Translations under genes and position numbers: made by a program
Notes under the pieces: model-generated
Databases searched by the model: none
The model's input: the letters and a program-made list of their open reading frames with translations, nothing else
What the model was told of the DNA's origin: nothing
In this document: one piece after another, positions 14,884 through 23,897 of the stretch
Layout: every line of letters starts with the position of its first letter
Numbering within the stretch: position 1 is the first letter of the stretch
NCBI GenBank assembly: GCA_014384675.1
Contig: JACNFK010000015.1
Coordinates: 1-64,000 of the forward strand
Origin: Candidatus Thiopontia autotrophica
GTDB taxonomy: Bacteria; Pseudomonadota; Gammaproteobacteria; GCF-002020875
Reading direction: 5' to 3'
DNA: 64,000 nucleotides

Positions 14884-14905
14884 TAGAGATCGTAAAAATC
14901 CCTAC

Positions 14906-15079
14906 TTAACGCACATTAAATAAAGATGTGAGGGTTCCACTGAGCCGGGACTCATCTCTTTTTTTCGACAATTCTCTGTAGCTCTCCTGCTTTTCTCTAT
15001 TTTCAGCAAATATTTTCTCAAGCTGTTTTTTGAGCGCAGCAGACTGCTCTGTATTGGCGTGGCGTCCCTGAATATTCAT
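14906..15079 (-). CDS. 57-aa charged helical protein
   Basis: Begins MNIQGRHANTEQSAALKK; the middle is a highly charged helix (KQLEKIFAENREKQESYRE) and it ends TSLFNVR. AAGGAA lies 7-12 nt before the ATG, giving good translational support. No recognised family. The leader upstream folds into a hairpin burying GGAGGAGG. Confidence 0.55.
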   Translation of the reverse strand: MNIQGRHANTEQSAALKKQLEKIFAENREKQESYRELSKKRDESRLSGTLTSLFNVR

Positions 15080-15110
15080 CTCTATTTCCTTTAGCTAGGG
15101 ATTAAACTTG

Positions 15111-15158
15111 GTGTCCCTCTCCACCAAAGTTTCTACGCCTCCTCCAGTGGCGGGACAC
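15111..15158 (-). other. Structured leader with buried GGAGGAGG
   Basis: GTGTCCC (15111-15117) pairs with GGGACAC (15152-15158), with a nested CCAC/GTGG stem. On the minus strand the apical part shows GGAGGAGG (15145-15138), upstream of the 57-aa gene. That octamer is perfectly complementary to the CCUCCUCC tract of small RNA 1. If transcription runs rightward instead, the loop is C-rich and the stem is followed by TTTT. The rest of the gap to 15298 holds nothing I recognise. Confidence 0.45.
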
Positions 15159-15297
15159 TTTTAACAATACACAATATTTTGAGGGAAGTTATGACAAACT
15201 AATGTGTCATAACCCAAGAAAACAGTCTGATACGACGGTCTCTTGCCAAGCCAGTGTCTATTTGCATGAGAGCCGGGGAGCCTTTGATTTAGTCATC

Positions 15298-18200
15298 CTA
15301 GAGCAGCACCTGCTCCATCCCGCCTCCATTTACCCTGTCCAGAAACTGCTGTTGCCACTGGTCACCATGCAGCTTTTTCACTATCTCAACCACCAGATAG
15401 TCTACTTTCAATCCCGTGCTCTCTTGATAACGGATCAACCCCTGCTGGCAAGATGGGCAGGAGGTGAGAATTTTTTCTACGCTGCTGAGCCCGCTGATAT
15501 CCTTTTTCAGCTCCTGCTCTTTTCTGAACTTCACCTGAGTTGCAATATCGGGACGGGTAACGGCAAAGGTTCCGGACTCGCCACAGCAGCGATCTGATAG
15601 CTGCACCTTAGAACCGGTCAGCCCCGATGCCACCTGGATTGAGTCAAACTGCTTCATTGGGCTATGACAGGGATCATGGAATAGATATTTTTCACTGTTC
15701 TCTTCCAGCTTGACCCCCTTCTTCAGCAGATATTCATGGATATCAAGCAGACGACAGCCGGGGAATATCTTCTCAAACTCGTACTGCATCAGCTGATCCA
15801 TACAGGTGCCGCAGGATACCAGTACAGTTTTTATATCAAGGTAGTTGAGGGTGTTGGCGATACGATGGAAAAGGATGCGATTACCCATCGAGATCTGGTG
15901 CCCCTTCTCCTCATCACCAGAGGCACGTTGCGGATAGCCACAACATAGATACCCAGGAGGAAGGACTGTCTGCACATCCAGCGCATAGAGCATGCTAAGT
16001 GAGGCCATCTCCACCTCCCCGAAAAGGCGCTCGGAGCCACAGCCAGGAAAGTAGAAAACTGCCTCTGACTCTGTTGATGTGGTCTCTGGGTTTCTTAACA
16101 CTGGGATATAGCGACGATCTTCTATGCCCAGTAGCGCTCTGGGGCTCTTCTGTGACATGCTCCCCGGCATAGGCCGATGGAAGAAGTGAACTACCTGACT
16201 CTTGATCTCCGGTTTGCCGGTTGTGGCAGGGGGACGCTTCTGTCGTTGCAGCAGCCCTGAGCCACGCATAAGCTGATGACCCAATCTCTGTAGTGCATAG
16301 CTCCATGTCACCAGCCCGGTACGCATAATCTTGATCAGACGGGGATCGGTTACATTGAGAAACTGCATAGAGATCCAACCTACCGGCTTGAACCACCGTT
16401 TGCGTTGACGTTTGAGGATGGTACGCATCTGTACAGTGACATCACCAAAATCAATATTGACCGGACATGGTGTTACGCAACGATGACAGATGGTGCAGTG
16501 GTCTGCCACATCATTCATCTCCTCAAAGTGGCGCAGCGAGATACCACGACGGGTCTGCTCCTCATAGAGCACCGCCTCAATCATCAGGCCAGTTGCAAGA
16601 ATCTTGTTACGTGGGGAGTAGAGCAGATTGGCTGCCGGAACATGGGTGGTACAGACCGGTTTGCACTTGCCGCAGCGCAGGCAGTCCTTGACCATCTGGT
16701 TGAGGCTACCCAGATCATTAGCCTCCAGGATCAGCGCCTCCTGTGCCAACAGCTGCAGTGAGGGGGTGTAGGCATCCTCCAGCCCGGAACCGGCCATGAG
16801 CTTGCCACGATTGAAGTGCCCCTCTGGATCCACACGCTCCTTGTACCCCTTGAAGGCATCAATCTCTTTCTGATTCAGATAATGGATCTTGGTCAGGCCG
16901 ATCCCATGCTCCCCCGAGATCACCCCACCCAGTGATTGGGCCAGCTCCATGATGCGGTCCACAATCCGCTCCGCCTCCTGCAGCATTTCATAGTTATTGG
17001 AGTGGACAGGAATGTTGGTATGGACGTTTCCATCACCTGCATGCATATGGGTGGCCACGAAGAGGCGGCGAGATTTTATCCTGGAGTGCAAGAGGTCAAA
17101 CTCGTCTCTTAATTTAACCATCTCCTGACCGGAGAATATCTCCTTTAAAGGATGCTCTATCTCTCTCTTCCATGAGACTCTGAGATCACGGCGTTGTAGC
17201 AATCTAAACAGTGTGCGTGATTCAGAGAGATCTGGATCGCGCTCAATTTGGAGAGACCCATAACTGTTATCCATATTCTGTAACAGCAGGCTCCAACGTG
17301 TTTTTATCTGATCTATCAGTTCATTTGCAGCACTCTGTTTCGAGACCAGAATCTGCTGATGCTCCTCACTGTTATCACCTTGTGCCGTATGTCTGTTTAT
17401 CTTCTTGATCAGCTCCTGAAGCTCATCAAGGCCACTCAGTTTGTTCTGGATAGATTGCTCAATATTTATCCGCTCTATACCATCCCCATAGTCAGCCAGG
17501 CGGTCCAGTGGAATTACCACATCCTCATTAATCTTGAATGCATTGGTATGGGCGGCAATTGCAGCTGTTCTGGATCTATCCAGCCAGAAATTTCTACGAG
17601 CCTCAGAGCTAACAGCAATAAATCCCTCTGCTCCACGCCTCTCTGCAGCATCAACCACAGAGTTAATTACATCCGTTAGCAGCTCATCACTCTCGCCACC
17701 AATATCGGCAAGCAGCACCATCTTTGGCAGATCTGGCCGCGCCGCCTTGGTGCTGTACTGGACAGCTTTCACATAACGCTCATCAAGGTGCTCTAGCCCA
17801 GATAGAACCACGCCTCTACTCTGCTTAATGATATCTATGGTTTCAACAATAGCAGGCACTGCTCTGTGCAGATCAGGATCAAAGAACTCGAGACAGAGGG
17901 TTCGTAGCTGCGGTGACTGTTTATGTAGCACAAACAGAGCTGATGTTATCAGTCCGTCGCAGCCCTCTTTTTGTGCACCCGGCAGACCTGCCAGAAATTT
18001 GTTTGTAACATCCTTGCCAAGTCCTGGCTTGCGCATCTGCTCTGATGGAATCTGCAGGATCTGTGGTTCACTCTTCTCTGTGATCCCATCTTTTTCAAAG
18101 AGCTGAATCCTGAATTCCGCATATGGCTGATCATGCAATTTCCCCAGATTATGGTTCAGCCTCTCTACCGCAAGCCACTCTGCCTGGGGTGTGACCATCT

Positions 18201-19113
18201 TCCAGGAAACAAGATTATCCAGTGTTGTGCCCCAGCGTACTGCCTTTTTGCCTCCGGCATTCATTGCAATATTGCCGCCAATGGTTGAGGCATCCTGTGA
18301 GGTTGGATCAACTGCAAAAGCAACTCCAGCAGCCTCTGCCGCCTCGCTTACCCTCCGGGTAACTACTCCAGACTCTACCTCGATGGTTGCTACAGGTTTG
18401 TCTACGCCCTGAATTTTGCGTTCAACAACCTGCCCCAGCTTCTCAAGTCGCTCAACATTGATAACAACACTATTGGCCTCAAGAGGTACGGCACTACCTG
18501 TATATCCTGTGCCTCCGCCTCGAGGAATTATGGTCAAAGCAAGATCAATGCAGGCCTCAACAACATCCCTGACCTCTTGTTCACTATCCGGGGTAACCAC
18601 CAGAAACGGAAGCTCTACACGCCAGTCTGATGCATCAGTAGCATGAGATACACGGGCAAGACCATCAAACTGAATATTATCTTTTCTGGTAATGCGAGAG
18701 AGTCTCTTGAGAGTGCGCCTGCGCATCTCGGCCTGACAGCTGACCCATGACCTGAACTCATCAACCGCCTCTCTGCTCTTCTCTGCCAATTGAAGCGCAA
18801 GCTCATTACCATCGGCGCGGCTTACAATCTGATCCAGACGATGGTTGAGTGCATCAACAAGAGCGTTACGTCGACCTACGTTCTCAATCAGGTCGTCCTG
18901 AATGTATGGGTTACGACGTACGACCCAGATATCACCCAACACCTCAAACAGCATGCGCGCAGAACGTCCCGTCTGGCGCTGCCCTCGCAGTTCATCGAGC
19001 ACATGCCACATCTCCTCTCCCAGAAAGCGAATAATAATTTCTCTATCTGAAAAAGATGTGTAGTTGTATGGAATCTCACGAATTCTGTGAGCTTGATGGA
19101 TGGTCCCAGTCAT
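15298..19113 (-). CDS. Giant FAD/4Fe-4S D-2-hydroxyacid-type oxidoreductase (DUF3683)
   Basis: 1271-aa fusion. Domains in order: N-terminal DUF3683 region (1-130); VAO-type FAD-binding domain (about 165-300, PRGGGTGYTGSAVPLE); FAD-oxidase C-terminal domain, with THMHAGDGNVHTNIP near 690 and GEHGIGLTK near 735; two 4Fe-4S motifs (CLRCGKCKPVC and CTICHRCVTPCP); then two CCG cysteine-rich domains (CCGYPQRASGD, CCGESGTFA). This equals a GlcD-GlcF fusion that would oxidise a D-2-hydroxyacid (lactate, glycolate or 2-hydroxyglutarate) and pass electrons to the quinone pool. The substrate cannot be assigned. Monocistronic. Confidence 0.9.
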   Translation of the reverse strand: MTGTIHQAHRIREIPYNYTSFSDREIIIRFLGEEMWHVLDELRGQRQTGRSARMLFEVLGDIWVVRRNPYIQDDLIENVGRRNALVDALNHRLDQIVSRADGNELALQLAEKSREAVDEFRSWVSCQAEMRRRTLKRLSRITRKDNIQFDGLARVSHATDASDWRVELPFLVVTPDSEQEVRDVVEACIDLALTIIPRGGGTGYTGSAVPLEANSVVINVERLEKLGQVVERKIQGVDKPVATIEVESGVVTRRVSEAAEAAGVAFAVDPTSQDASTIGGNIAMNAGGKKAVRWGTTLDNLVSWKMVTPQAEWLAVERLNHNLGKLHDQPYAEFRIQLFEKDGITEKSEPQILQIPSEQMRKPGLGKDVTNKFLAGLPGAQKEGCDGLITSALFVLHKQSPQLRTLCLEFFDPDLHRAVPAIVETIDIIKQSRGVVLSGLEHLDERYVKAVQYSTKAARPDLPKMVLLADIGGESDELLTDVINSVVDAAERRGAEGFIAVSSEARRNFWLDRSRTAAIAAHTNAFKINEDVVIPLDRLADYGDGIERINIEQSIQNKLSGLDELQELIKKINRHTAQGDNSEEHQQILVSKQSAANELIDQIKTRWSLLLQNMDNSYGSLQIERDPDLSESRTLFRLLQRRDLRVSWKREIEHPLKEIFSGQEMVKLRDEFDLLHSRIKSRRLFVATHMHAGDGNVHTNIPVHSNNYEMLQEAERIVDRIMELAQSLGGVISGEHGIGLTKIHYLNQKEIDAFKGYKERVDPEGHFNRGKLMAGSGLEDAYTPSLQLLAQEALILEANDLGSLNQMVKDCLRCGKCKPVCTTHVPAANLLYSPRNKILATGLMIEAVLYEEQTRRGISLRHFEEMNDVADHCTICHRCVTPCPVNIDFGDVTVQMRTILKRQRKRWFKPVGWISMQFLNVTDPRLIKIMRTGLVTWSYALQRLGHQLMRGSGLLQRQKRPPATTGKPEIKSQVVHFFHRPMPGSMSQKSPRALLGIEDRRYIPVLRNPETTSTESEAVFYFPGCGSERLFGEVEMASLSMLYALDVQTVLPPGYLCCGYPQRASGDEEKGHQISMGNRILFHRIANTLNYLDIKTVLVSCGTCMDQLMQYEFEKIFPGCRLLDIHEYLLKKGVKLEENSEKYLFHDPCHSPMKQFDSIQVASGLTGSKVQLSDRCCGESGTFAVTRPDIATQVKFRKEQELKKDISGLSSVEKILTSCPSCQQGLIRYQESTGLKVDYLVVEIVKKLHGDQWQQQFLDRVNGGGMEQVLL

Positions 19114-19149
19114 AGGAGCATATGATACCGCAGGGAGGGGAAGTCAAAA

Positions 19150-19186
19150 AATAAAAACGGCTTCTGAAATCTCTTTCGGAAGCCGC
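19150..19186 (-). terminator. Terminator of the leftward corrin operon
   Basis: Minus-strand stem GGCTTCCGAAA / TTTCAGAAGCC (19185 to 19158) followed by TTTTTATTTTTTG. It sits between cobJ and the start of the oxidoreductase gene, so it would end the 10-kb cobalamin transcript. The remainder of the 19187-19355 gap is AT-rich and geneless. Confidence 0.72.
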
Positions 19187-19331
19187 AATATTGCCCTTTA
19201 ATTATTATTATTGTATTTCGTCTTATTTTTCTTATTTTGCCGATACTGTCAGGTGTCCTCCAATATGCGGACAGCCAATATAATCATTAAGAAAACAGTT
19301 GTCAACCTATTGTTTTTATTATCGTTTTATA

Positions 19332-19349
19332 AGAATATCCTGATATTCT
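19332..19349. repeat. 18-bp palindrome after cobJ
   Basis: AGAATATC-ct-GATATTCT, perfect arms of 8 bp, 6 bp beyond the cobJ stop. It could be a weak 3' hairpin or a binding site. Confidence 0.6.
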
Positions 19350-19355
19350 GGTTAA

Positions 19356-20687
19356 TTACCTGGCCAGTCTCCCCCAACTATCCTTAAACATCTTCTCACA
19401 ATCAGTATTGAATGATTCCTCCCCCCTGACCAGCAGGATATGAAACAGAAGATCTCCATACCCATTCAAAAAATAGAGTCCTCGCTGATTATCCCCTCTT
19501 GTGGAGAACCATACCTGAGCAACCTCTGCCCAATTAATATGAAGATGGAAATTATCATGCTCCAGGTTTAGCCAATCACCACGCCGTTCAAATTCAAGAT
19601 TCTCAACCAACAGCTCTGATACTGCGCCGGCATCAGAGCGAACCACAACACGTAATTTTCCCCACTTCTCTGCAGATTGGAGAGCCTTGAGATGGTTTGC
19701 AGGGTCAACCATTGCTACCTCAAACAGGCCTGCCCTATCACCATCTGTCTGCATCTGTATAGCATCAAGGATCTCCCCCACCGGCCGCTTAAAATAGGTT
19801 GATGCCGCCCGCAAGGTGGCCTTTTGGTTTTCACTCAACCACTCTCGCACTACAGCCCCCCAACCATCAAGCCCCATACTTAACGAGTGGCCCGCCTTCT
19901 CTCCATCCCTAACATCACCAGTAAGAGCGTCATATTTATTTGAGTAGCCCCGCGGTGTCACCATCAGACCATGATTAACAGTAGTTGTATGGTTACCAAC
20001 AAGCACTGTGGTCAACATGCCAATTTTGTAGTCAGCCATTTTGGCTAGTGTAGTTATCTGGATATCTTCCAGTGCACGATATGCCGACTTGACTATAGCC
20101 ACGGGGGTTTCAGGATCCCGGTAACGCAGAAGTATTTTTTGAGCCTCGACAATCTGCTGGGTACGACGCCCACTCTTTGGGTTATAGAGGGCAACCACAA
20201 AATCACTGGAAGCTGCCGCCTCCACCCGGTTGGCAATGGTTGGCCAAGGGGTGAGCAGATCGGAAAGCGAGATCGAACAGAAGTCATGTGTCAGTGGCGC
20301 CCCAACCAGAGAGGCACAGGCAGATAGCGCTGTCACTCCAGGAACCACCTCAACCTTGATGTCGTCGTTACCCGGCATCCATCCAGACTGAAACAGAACC
20401 TCATAGGTTGGCCCTGCCATACCATATACACCTATATCACCTGATGAGATCAGGGCAACTGTCTTCCCCATTTTTGCATGCTCATAGGCCTCGATACTGC
20501 GATCAACCTCCTCGGTCATCCCCTTTTTGATAACCTCCTTGCCGTCCAGCATCCCTTTTACCAGTTTGATGTAGGTGGAGTACCCAATCACAACATCCGA
20601 CTCTTCAATGGCCTGACGTGCCCGGAGAGTCATGTTGGCTTGATCACCCGGACCAAACCCAACCATCAATATTTTTCCTCTGCTCAT
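19356..20687 (-). CDS. cobJ: Precorrin-3B C17-methyltransferase with HemS/ChuX-like tail
   Basis: 443 aa, about 190 longer than usual CobJ/CbiH. Residues 1-255 are a standard SAM-dependent corrin methyltransferase (GFGPGDQANMTLRA, ISSGDIGVYGMAG, VVPGVTALSACASLVGAPL, YNPKSGRR), the ring-contraction enzyme. Residues 270-443 form an extension whose stretch NFHLHINWAEVAQVWFSTRG resembles the heme-handling HemS/ChuX/HutX half-domain. It has no [4Fe-4S] cysteine motif like the CbiH60 extension. Last gene of the corrin operon; its start overlaps the cbiG stop by 4 bp. Confidence 0.9.
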   Translation of the reverse strand: MSRGKILMVGFGPGDQANMTLRARQAIEESDVVIGYSTYIKLVKGMLDGKEVIKKGMTEEVDRSIEAYEHAKMGKTVALISSGDIGVYGMAGPTYEVLFQSGWMPGNDDIKVEVVPGVTALSACASLVGAPLTHDFCSISLSDLLTPWPTIANRVEAAASSDFVVALYNPKSGRRTQQIVEAQKILLRYRDPETPVAIVKSAYRALEDIQITTLAKMADYKIGMLTTVLVGNHTTTVNHGLMVTPRGYSNKYDALTGDVRDGEKAGHSLSMGLDGWGAVVREWLSENQKATLRAASTYFKRPVGEILDAIQMQTDGDRAGLFEVAMVDPANHLKALQSAEKWGKLRVVVRSDAGAVSELLVENLEFERRGDWLNLEHDNFHLHINWAEVAQVWFSTRGDNQRGLYFLNGYGDLLFHILLVRGEESFNTDCEKMFKDSWGRLAR

Positions 20688-21829
20688 CCCTGTTCCTTTA
20701 TCTCAACAACAGATATCGTGGCATTTTTTCCATCCTTGCCACGATACTTGTATTTTTCTATCAGCAGGTCATCCATCGTGGTCTCTGCCGCCAATATTGC
20801 AGCAGCCTCTGCCACTGCCGGGGTACCCATGTATTTCATTACCACATCCGAGGGGTTTGGAACCTCGACCTCAGAGAGCTGCTCTGCAGAAAAGTAGGTA
20901 CACCTCCACCCATGGCTATCTGCCAATTGCAGGAGCGCAACCTCATCACTCTTCTTATCAATTGTTGCCATACCATCAACCTGATCATGGCTGGCATTTA
21001 TCTGTTTCAGAGCGTTAGAGAGTGCGGTCTCAACAGTTTCGAGCGGGGTATTACGATCACATCCAACACCCAACATTAATCTCCTGGGTGGGCGATAGAC
21101 AACCAGCCTCTCGTCCAACTGATCCCAAACAGCAGCTGGAATATCCTGATTTGTTACCCAGAGCAGCGACTTTATCTGGGTGAGATCAACATCCTCAAAA
21201 CTGTCAAACAGATGAATATTTGCAGGAAGTGCGCTATCCCTTCTCCACCAATCTCTGCTCCCCGCCTCTTGCACAAAAGCAATTGGCTCCTCGTTCACCA
21301 CATCCGCCGAGACCCGGGTTATGTTTATTTTGGGTGCCTCTATCTTCCACCCCAACTCACGACCAAGAATATCAACTGGGATGGTTTTCCCCACATCCGA
21401 TGCTGTGGTTACAACTGCTGTTGCCTGCAGTATGGATGCAATCTTTTCCGCATACTCGTTTGCCCCCCCAACATGCCCAGAGAGCACCGGAATAACAAAC
21501 TTGCCGGCATCATCAACCACCACGATGCCCGGATCCTCATCCTTCGATTTAAGGTGAGGCGCCGCAAGACGCACAACCGCTCCAAGAGAGACAAAAAACA
21601 GCAGTTGATCGAATGATTCCATCAAACTTGCCATCTGGGCACGCATGGCCCCCTGGTAGATAATCTTATTACAGTCAACTGACTCAACCTCTGACGCAAA
21701 CTTCCTGGAGGTTACGACAGTCAACTCCTCTATATCCGAGGAGACCATCTTGGCAGCCAGTGCAACCATCTGACTAACACCATGCTTGGTGATTGCAATC
21801 AGCGCTACCCGTGGCGATACCACACTCAT
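20684..21829 (-). CDS. cbiG: Cobalt-precorrin-5A hydrolase CbiG
   Basis: 381-aa protein that opens the delta-lactone of cobalt-precorrin-5A and releases acetaldehyde. The N-terminal part (VALIAITKHGVSQM, FFVSLGAVVRL, VIPVLSGHVGGANEYA) and the C-terminal CobE-like domain (MLGVGCDRNTPLETVETAL) are both present. The start at 21829, overlapping the cbiL stop as ATGA, is preferred over an ATG at 21841 that has no spacing for a ribosome site. CbiG is a marker of the early-cobalt (anaerobic) route. Confidence 0.92.
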   Translation of the reverse strand: MSVVSPRVALIAITKHGVSQMVALAAKMVSSDIEELTVVTSRKFASEVESVDCNKIIYQGAMRAQMASLMESFDQLLFFVSLGAVVRLAAPHLKSKDEDPGIVVVDDAGKFVIPVLSGHVGGANEYAEKIASILQATAVVTTASDVGKTIPVDILGRELGWKIEAPKINITRVSADVVNEEPIAFVQEAGSRDWWRRDSALPANIHLFDSFEDVDLTQIKSLLWVTNQDIPAAVWDQLDERLVVYRPPRRLMLGVGCDRNTPLETVETALSNALKQINASHDQVDGMATIDKKSDEVALLQLADSHGWRCTYFSAEQLSEVEVPNPSDVVMKYMGTPAVAEAAAILAAETTMDDLLIEKYKYRGKDGKNATISVVEIKEQG

Positions 21830-22584
21830 CTTTTTCTGCATCCTCTTTTGATCTCGCCTTTAACCCTGCCTGGATTCTTGACCAGAAGAAGAGAGAGGTA
21901 GTTAACCTTCTCTCCACGCAGGGTGCGGAGATCATGCACCACTCTCTCATCTGGCGCTCCTACACGCTCTACAAAGACAGAGCTCTCCAATAGCCCTCTG
22001 CTCTCAAGCATCTCTATCAGATCATCCATCAGTGGCTTAACCTTCATCAACACCAAACTATCGAAATCATCCAGCAACTTCTCTACTGTGGATACGCCGT
22101 ACCCTGCAGGCAGGATGGCCATGGTGTCATCAACCTCTGCAATCGGCAGCTGTACCGAGGCGGCAGCAGCATTAAATGAGGAGACCCCAGCAATAGTCTC
22201 AACCTCTACATTCTCATCCAGCCCCTTAACGCTCTTTGCCAGGTGACCGAAGGTAGAATAGGTGGATGCATCACCCTCAACCAGAAACAGTACATCCTTG
22301 CCCCTGTTGAGAATATCCAGAACCGTCTTAGCGGCCCGTAGCCAGGCCTTTGATAACTTCTCGAGATCATGAGTCATGGGAAAAACAAGTCTGGTATGCT
22401 CTTCTGGCATCTCCAGTCCTGAGCGCTGCACAATACCAAGCGCAAAACTGTCACTCTTTTCATTGCGTGCAGGATAGGTCCATACCATCTCTGGATTGCT
22501 CAACAACTCCCACCCTCTTCTGGTAATCAACCCCGGATCACCCGGGCCCACAGATACTCCTATCAGCTTTCCCTGCTTGCTCAT
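21826..22584 (-). CDS. cbiL: (Cobalt-)precorrin-2 C20-methyltransferase
   Basis: 252-aa SAM-dependent methyltransferase acting on C20 of cobalt-precorrin-2. Family landmarks: VSVGPGDPGLITRRGWELL at the N-terminus, VLFLVEGDASTYSTFGHLA near residue 95, and TIAGVSSFNAAAAS near 135. Named cbiL here because of the cobalt-first context (CbiX, CbiG, CbiD); cobI is the aerobic equivalent. It lies 14 bp downstream of cobL. Confidence 0.92.
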   Translation of the reverse strand: MSKQGKLIGVSVGPGDPGLITRRGWELLSNPEMVWTYPARNEKSDSFALGIVQRSGLEMPEEHTRLVFPMTHDLEKLSKAWLRAAKTVLDILNRGKDVLFLVEGDASTYSTFGHLAKSVKGLDENVEVETIAGVSSFNAAAASVQLPIAEVDDTMAILPAGYGVSTVEKLLDDFDSLVLMKVKPLMDDLIEMLESRGLLESSVFVERVGAPDERVVHDLRTLRGEKVNYLSLLLVKNPGRVKGEIKRGCRKR

Positions 22585-22598
22585 TCCACTACTCTCTA

Positions 22599-23897
22599 CT
22601 ATTTACTGTTCTGTTGTTTCCTGGCCGAGACGATCCATACCGGATTCTCTGCCTGCATTCGATGCATCTCCAGAATAGGAGAGCTGCGTGACGCCTGCAT
22701 CTGGGTTACATCCCACTCTGCACCCTCCTGCTTCAATACTGCTGTAACCTCTGCAAGATTCTCCAGAGTGACAAAGTTCATGACCAGCCACCCACCAGGC
22801 CTCATTCTATGTAAAATTTTTCTGACCAGAAGCTCAAGATTTCCACCACTGCCACCAATAAATACTGCGTTCGGATCCGGCCACCCATCAATTCCGGATG
22901 GTGCCTTATCAACCACAAGGGTGTAATTGGTAATCTGCAGACGTTTTCTGTTTTCACGTACATTCTCTGCATCAGCCTCATTCTTCTCAATGGCATAAAC
23001 ATGCCCGCCAGATGCAACTCTTGCAGCCTCAAGGCCAACTGACCCCGATCCAGCCCCGATATCCCATACCACACTATCTGCAGACAACTGCATTCTGGCC
23101 AGTGACAGAGCTCTTACCTCACGCTTTGTGATTAGCCCTCTGTCAGGCCTTCTCTGGGAATACTCACTATCCTCGATGCCAAACAGAGGAAGCAACGAAC
23201 TCTCCTCATCCAGAGAACTGTCCCTCCACAACAGCATGATATTCATATCCGAGAACTTCTGTTCTGCGCTATCTTCAATAGAGATTGGCCCCACCAGATT
23301 TTCACCACTCTGCAGCAGATTCTCTGCAACCGCCATCTGCCATCCGTTACTGAACCCCTCCATCAACATCATGCGTGCAACTCTGTCCGGACTGTTTGCT
23401 GAACTGGTAAAGACAATCAGCAGTTGCTCGCCTCTTATCTTTTGCAACAACTTGTAGAGACCATGCTCAGGATCCGGCTCCTCTACCCACTCCCCTGCAT
23501 CAGCACCATGGATGGAGCATATTGATGCAGACTGCCAGGCGATACCAAAACGTGAGCAGGCCACCTGTAGAGTGGAGATATTGGGAATAATTTCACACTT
23601 TTCCATACCAAGTTTTGACGCCAGATAGCTCCCTATTCCATGACAGAGAGGGTCCCCTGTTGCCAGCACTATAACTGATCTGGAATCATCAAGAGCATCA
23701 TCTATCCACTGAGGCACCTGACTGAATTTTCCTGTCATATTCCTCTGCTCCGATCCCTCCTTGAAATTATTGGAGAGCAGAGCAAGTAAGCGACTACCGG
23801 CAATCACCAGATCTGCATTGGCAATCAGCTGCTGCTGGCTTTCGGCAAGACCACTAAAGCCGTTATCCAGAACTCCGATCACTCTACATCTGTCCAT
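22599..23897 (-). CDS. cobL: Precorrin-6Y methyltransferase/decarboxylase (CbiE-CbiT fusion)
   Basis: 432 aa. The N-terminal CbiE half (about 1-200; VLATGDPLCHGIGSYLA) methylates C5. The C-terminal CbiT half (about 225-432) has a class I SAM motif WDIGAGSGSVGLEAAR and methylates C15 with decarboxylation of the acetate on ring C. The start overlaps the cbiD stop (TAATG). Fused CbiET is called CobL. Confidence 0.93.
   Translation of the reverse strand: MDRCRVIGVLDNGFSGLAESQQQLIANADLVIAGSRLLALLSNNFKEGSEQRNMTGKFSQVPQWIDDALDDSRSVIVLATGDPLCHGIGSYLASKLGMEKCEIIPNISTLQVACSRFGIAWQSASICSIHGADAGEWVEEPDPEHGLYKLLQKIRGEQLLIVFTSSANSPDRVARMMLMEGFSNGWQMAVAENLLQSGENLVGPISIEDSAEQKFSDMNIMLLWRDSSLDEESSLLPLFGIEDSEYSQRRPDRGLITKREVRALSLARMQLSADSVVWDIGAGSGSVGLEAARVASGGHVYAIEKNEADAENVRENRKRLQITNYTLVVDKAPSGIDGWPDPNAVFIGGSGGNLELLVRKILHRMRPGGWLVMNFVTLENLAEVTAVLKQEGAEWDVTQMQASRSSPILEMHRMQAENPVWIVSARKQQNSK

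Noticed and set aside
19187-19355. Possible small RNA in the gap after cobJ
   Set aside because: Only weak hairpins, with no promoter pair of the kind seen elsewhere; the single convincing stem is the operon terminator.
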